Shown one piece after another: positions 62,001 to 64,000 of a stretch of 64,000 bases of DNA (positions are counted from its first letter, which is position 1; each line of letters begins with the position of its first letter). Source of the stretch: JBMNUM01 sp050946275. Its GTDB lineage: Bacteria > Actinomycetota > Coriobacteriia > Coriobacteriales > CADBOM01. The translations under genes and the position numbers were made by a program. The stretch is from NCBI GenBank assembly GCA_050946275.1, contig JBMNUM010000003.1:60437-124436 (forward strand), written 5' to 3'. The notes beneath the pieces are model-generated. The model made no database searches and was not told the DNA's origin. It worked only from the letters and a program-made list of their open reading frames with translations.

Positions 62001-64000
62001 GTCGAAGACATGTCCTATTTGTTTTCCGGCTGCGAGGCACTCTCGTCTCTCGATCTTTCATACTTCAATACTTCAGGCGCGAAGACCATGCAGGGTATGT
62101 TCATGGGATGCTCTTCCCTGGAAGTGCTCGATATTACAGGCTTTAACACCGGCGATGTAACCACGCTGGAATACATGTTCTATAACTGCTCATCTTTGAA
62201 ACAGGTCGACCTTTCTTGTTTTCGAACATCGCATGTTGTAAGCATGGACGGGATGTTCTATGGCTGTGAATCGATGAAGTCAATCGATCTCTCATCATTT
62301 GAGGCGGATAATCTTGAGACAGCTTGGGGTATGTTCTCTAATTGCATGGAACTCGAATCTGTTGATTTGTCTGGTTTTGAAACAAGAAATCTTGTTAATG
62401 CATCGCAAATGTTTGAGACATGCCCCATGCTGGTATCGATTGACCTGTCGTCATTTGACACATCGCATGTTACCAACATGTCGAGAATGTTCTGTGAGTG
62501 TGCGAGGTTGAAAGAACTGAATCTTTCCGCCTTCTCTACGTCGAACGTAGAGAATATGAATGAGATGTTCTCAGGATGCACCTCGCTCACAAGTCTTGAT
62601 CTGTCTGCTTTCAATACGCAGAATGTGACGAGTATGAGCCATATGTTCTACAACTGCAGGCGCTTGCAATCGCTAGACCTCTCTTCGTTTAACATGGGAA
62701 GCGTTGAAGGAGCTCAGTACATGTTCTATGGCTGTAGTTCGCTTCGCCAGGTTGATTGTTCTGGCTGGAACACCTCACACATGACGAGTTTCCATCGAAT
62801 GTTCGAGAATTGTACCGCTCTCGAGAGTATTGTCGGCATGGGTCAATGGGATACACGGCGTGTACGAGATATGAACGAAATGTTTAACAGATGCAGCAAT
62901 CTCCAATCACTTGATTTTGAGAACTGGGATACGTCGCTGGTGTCCTCTATGTGGCTCTTTACTGGCGGGTGCGACAGGATTGGCGAGATTACAATTGGAC
63001 AGGACTTTGAGTTTGTAGGAAGCGGAGCGGGTATGCCTGCTCCCTGTCCGTATACTTTTGGATATGATGGCCGTTGGCATACGGACGACGGTGGGTCATA
63101 TCTGATGGAGGACATACCTTTTGGCGTAACCAACACGTATTACGCTTCCCCCTTTGTTCCGTTGAAGACTGATATAACATGGGCTGGCTTTGGTGTTGAT
63201 TCTCAGGTGTACTCGGGGTCGCCGCTTGAGCTAGATCTGCATTTCACGTTTTTAGGCCGCACGCTGACAAAGGGAATCGACTATTCGGTCGAATTCGAAA
63301 ACAACATCAATTATGGAACCGCTATTGCCCATGTTTCGGGTATTGGTGATTATGCCGGAGAACTCGATGTCAGTTTCAACATAGACCAGTTTGATATCGG
63401 AATCCTAGAGACGCCAACCTCACTCAGCTTCGTTTATTCTGGAAATCCGATTGAGCCCAAGCCGGATATCTTGTTTGCAGGTGAGTCTCTGGTCTATGGG
63501 CAGGACCTGTCGGTGTCTTATACGGACAATATAGATGTCGGGATGGCACATGCTACTGTGTGCGGTGAAGGGAATTTCACAGGCGAGCTATCTTTCGATT
63601 TTGAGATTTCAAAGGCCCCCGCATTAGATAATCCGCTCAACGTGATCACGTTCTCTGGTGCATATGACGGAAGGTCACATTCAGCTGTTGGTACGGCAGC
63701 TGCGGGTTCGACCATTTTCTACAAAGTTGGGGAGGCAGATTGGACGGAAGCCGCTCCTTCTTGGACAGATGCCGGCGATTATGTTGTCTCGATCAAGGCG
63801 GTCAATCCTAACTATGAGGATTCGGTAGCGACTGCCAGTGTCAACATTTCAAAGCGTTGTGTCTCCTTGGAGAGCGGCTCGGCGTCGCGCGAGTACGACG
63901 GTTCCGTGCTGGCGTGCCCCGACGTGGCTGTCGGCGGCGATGGGTTCGCTCCTGGCGAGGGCGCGTCCTTCACGGTGACGGGGAGCCAGAAGCTGGTCGG
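59043..64000 (+). CDS. Giant secreted BspA-like (DUF285) leucine-rich repeat protein, 3' end beyond the window
   Basis: At least 1,652 residues, open to the last base. Signal peptide of 29 residues ending AIPAYA, then BspA-type repeats (SVDLSGLDTSSVTNMNWMFYGCESL pattern, in parts). They are grouped into four large modules of about 270-300 residues starting at residues 46, 343, 611 and 905, each opening with AILY.DG...QP.G.PDP.RGEV...W. From about residue 1376 come beta-rich MBG-type domains (VYSGSPLELDLHF, VYSGNPIEPKPD, YDGRSHSA, REYDGSVLACPD). Such proteins sit on the surface and bind host matrix or other bacteria. The ATG at 59043 or the TTG at 59037, which has the better-placed GGAGG, is the start. 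Base composition is AT-richer than core genes. Confidence 0.9.
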   Translation, partial: MSSRIHLGFKAIIFIVFLLLMAFAIPAYAADDSDSDVSIDGEQAYAILYSNGDFVFQRGADEDPSEGTVEGKWTGFETAEYSWYEKAPWSDKRALVKAVVVKDDISPVATACWFWNCTALESVSLDKLDMSSVTNMNWMFYGCESLQSIDVSGFDTSNVTTMARVFYNCKSLQSIDVSQFETSGVTDMNRLFFGCESLEALQLSSFNTSDVADMTLMFSGCSSLETLDITGWDTSSLVHVNKMFSGCSSLTGLDLSSLDITSVIPENETIGDGEGATLGDMFEGCSSLEVLRTGTLWSGDDSWDAYAPCFPKLMYDLSGTEHLAGSVIPKGAAVYTSLKPPCAILYADGTFVIQPSGMPDPERGEVLEKWGSVDTTDGSPWYSRRAEILAVVVEDGVAPTSTKEWFSGCSNLVSVDLSGLDTSSTQSMNSMFYGCESLQHLDLTEFDTSSVETMETMFEYCSSLESLDVSSFDTSGVSTMNGMFAHCPSLTSLDLSSFDTSGVTTMSGMFVSDHALASLDMSSFTTDASTNMSWMLHDCPALSSVRLGPGFTFSSSGAWLPAPPSDSTYTGKWVGGSTGQAYTPESLATSYDGATMAGLYRWQTQDDTPNAILYDDGTLVFQPNGTPDPERGEVLQKWGRADTATNAPWVSRANDILYVETVGNVAPTSMAGWFTDCSNLQSVDFSGLDTSRVNDMHNLFINCASLTSFDFSQLSTGCVKDMSNMFGGCESLSTISCSELDASSVERMYGMFYGCSALEALDLSDLNTEKLTTMHWMFNGCSSLRSIDLSNFCTSNVADMAYLFAGCNSLESLDLSSFDTSEATIMDGMFYDCPALSSISLGPGFFFSSSDAWLPTPPNSSAYTGKWISDLTKQTYTPESLATLYDGATMAGLYRWQTADETPSAILYGDGTLVIQPDGTPDPTRGEVVEKWGQVDEVAEVPWSSRCNEITAVEAIGNVSPVTMNGWFAGCSNLREVDLTGLDSSRVEDMSYLFSGCEALSSLDLSYFNTSGAKTMQGMFMGCSSLEVLDITGFNTGDVTTLEYMFYNCSSLKQVDLSCFRTSHVVSMDGMFYGCESMKSIDLSSFEADNLETAWGMFSNCMELESVDLSGFETRNLVNASQMFETCPMLVSIDLSSFDTSHVTNMSRMFCECARLKELNLSAFSTSNVENMNEMFSGCTSLTSLDLSAFNTQNVTSMSHMFYNCRRLQSLDLSSFNMGSVEGAQYMFYGCSSLRQVDCSGWNTSHMTSFHRMFENCTALESIVGMGQWDTRRVRDMNEMFNRCSNLQSLDFENWDTSLVSSMWLFTGGCDRIGEITIGQDFEFVGSGAGMPAPCPYTFGYDGRWHTDDGGSYLMEDIPFGVTNTYYASPFVPLKTDITWAGFGVDSQVYSGSPLELDLHFTFLGRTLTKGIDYSVEFENNINYGTAIAHVSGIGDYAGELDVSFNIDQFDIGILETPTSLSFVYSGNPIEPKPDILFAGESLVYGQDLSVSYTDNIDVGMAHATVCGEGNFTGELSFDFEISKAPALDNPLNVITFSGAYDGRSHSAVGTAAAGSTIFYKVGEADWTEAAPSWTDAGDYVVSIKAVNPNYEDSVATASVNISKRCVSLESGSASREYDGSVLACPDVAVGGDGFAPGEGASFTVTGSQKLV

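Overview
The window is a high-GC actinobacterial chromosome segment, most likely from a gut-type Coriobacteriia (Collinsella/Olsenella-like). That placement is an inference from gene content: a corrinoid locus under a B12 riboswitch, an alanine-lysine-rich tail on ribosomal protein L31, a rho-rpmE-thyX-DUF1385-prfA-prmC-rpiB-glyA-atp gene order, and a giant BspA-like surface protein. No rRNA or tRNA gene and no CRISPR array was recognised.

Layout. 1-11.7 kb is a corrinoid locus: end of cobD, a lipoprotein, cobQ, an MFS carrier behind an AT-rich promoter region, cbiC, a BtuC/FecD-type permease and its ATPase, a cobalamin riboswitch, then an exported cobaltochelatase-like CbiK lipoprotein, a NEAT-like membrane-anchored surface protein and a BtuF/FepB-type binding lipoprotein. 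11.7-17.6 kb holds an ABC-F protein, an AGCS sodium:alanine symporter, an FKBP isomerase, a membrane protein and a TIM-barrel hydrolase. 18-34 kb is housekeeping: short transaldolase, rho, PPK2, L31, thyX, DUF1385, DUF1848, a UbiA-like membrane protein, prfA, prmC, the Sua5-type enzyme, rpiB, glyA and dCMP deaminase. 34.2-41.3 kb is a complete F1Fo ATP synthase operon (atpI-like, atpB-E-F-H-A-G-D-C). 42-47.7 kb holds an NhaC-type antiporter, a VapBC pair, a HIRAN protein, two ACT paralogues around a HEAT-repeat protein, and a TfoX-like protein.

47.9-58.4 kb is a lower-GC accessory island: a broken resident gene at its left edge, a two-gene restriction-modification unit (Eco57I-like fused enzyme plus methyltransferase), remnants resembling DUF2326 and DUF499 ATPases, a divergent TcmP / three-Cys radical-SAM pair, a phage scaffold gene with a truncated capsid gene, and an AIPR/DGQHR-like gene. 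From 59.0 kb to the end runs a secreted BspA-like leucine-rich-repeat protein of more than 1,650 residues, not finished in the window.

The most unusual signal is non-coding. Three copies (about 20.5, 31.2 and 41.8 kb, the middle one inverted) of a 260-bp element carry six copies of one 25-bp unit in a fixed four-direct-plus-two-inverted order. Spacing between units is 60, 42, 31-32, 48 and 60 bp in all three copies. Two copies are joined to tandem hairpins built on a related TGCGGGGTTTGCTGA core. Several further palindrome families punctuate the core genome, one of them inside an ABC-transporter ATPase coding sequence.
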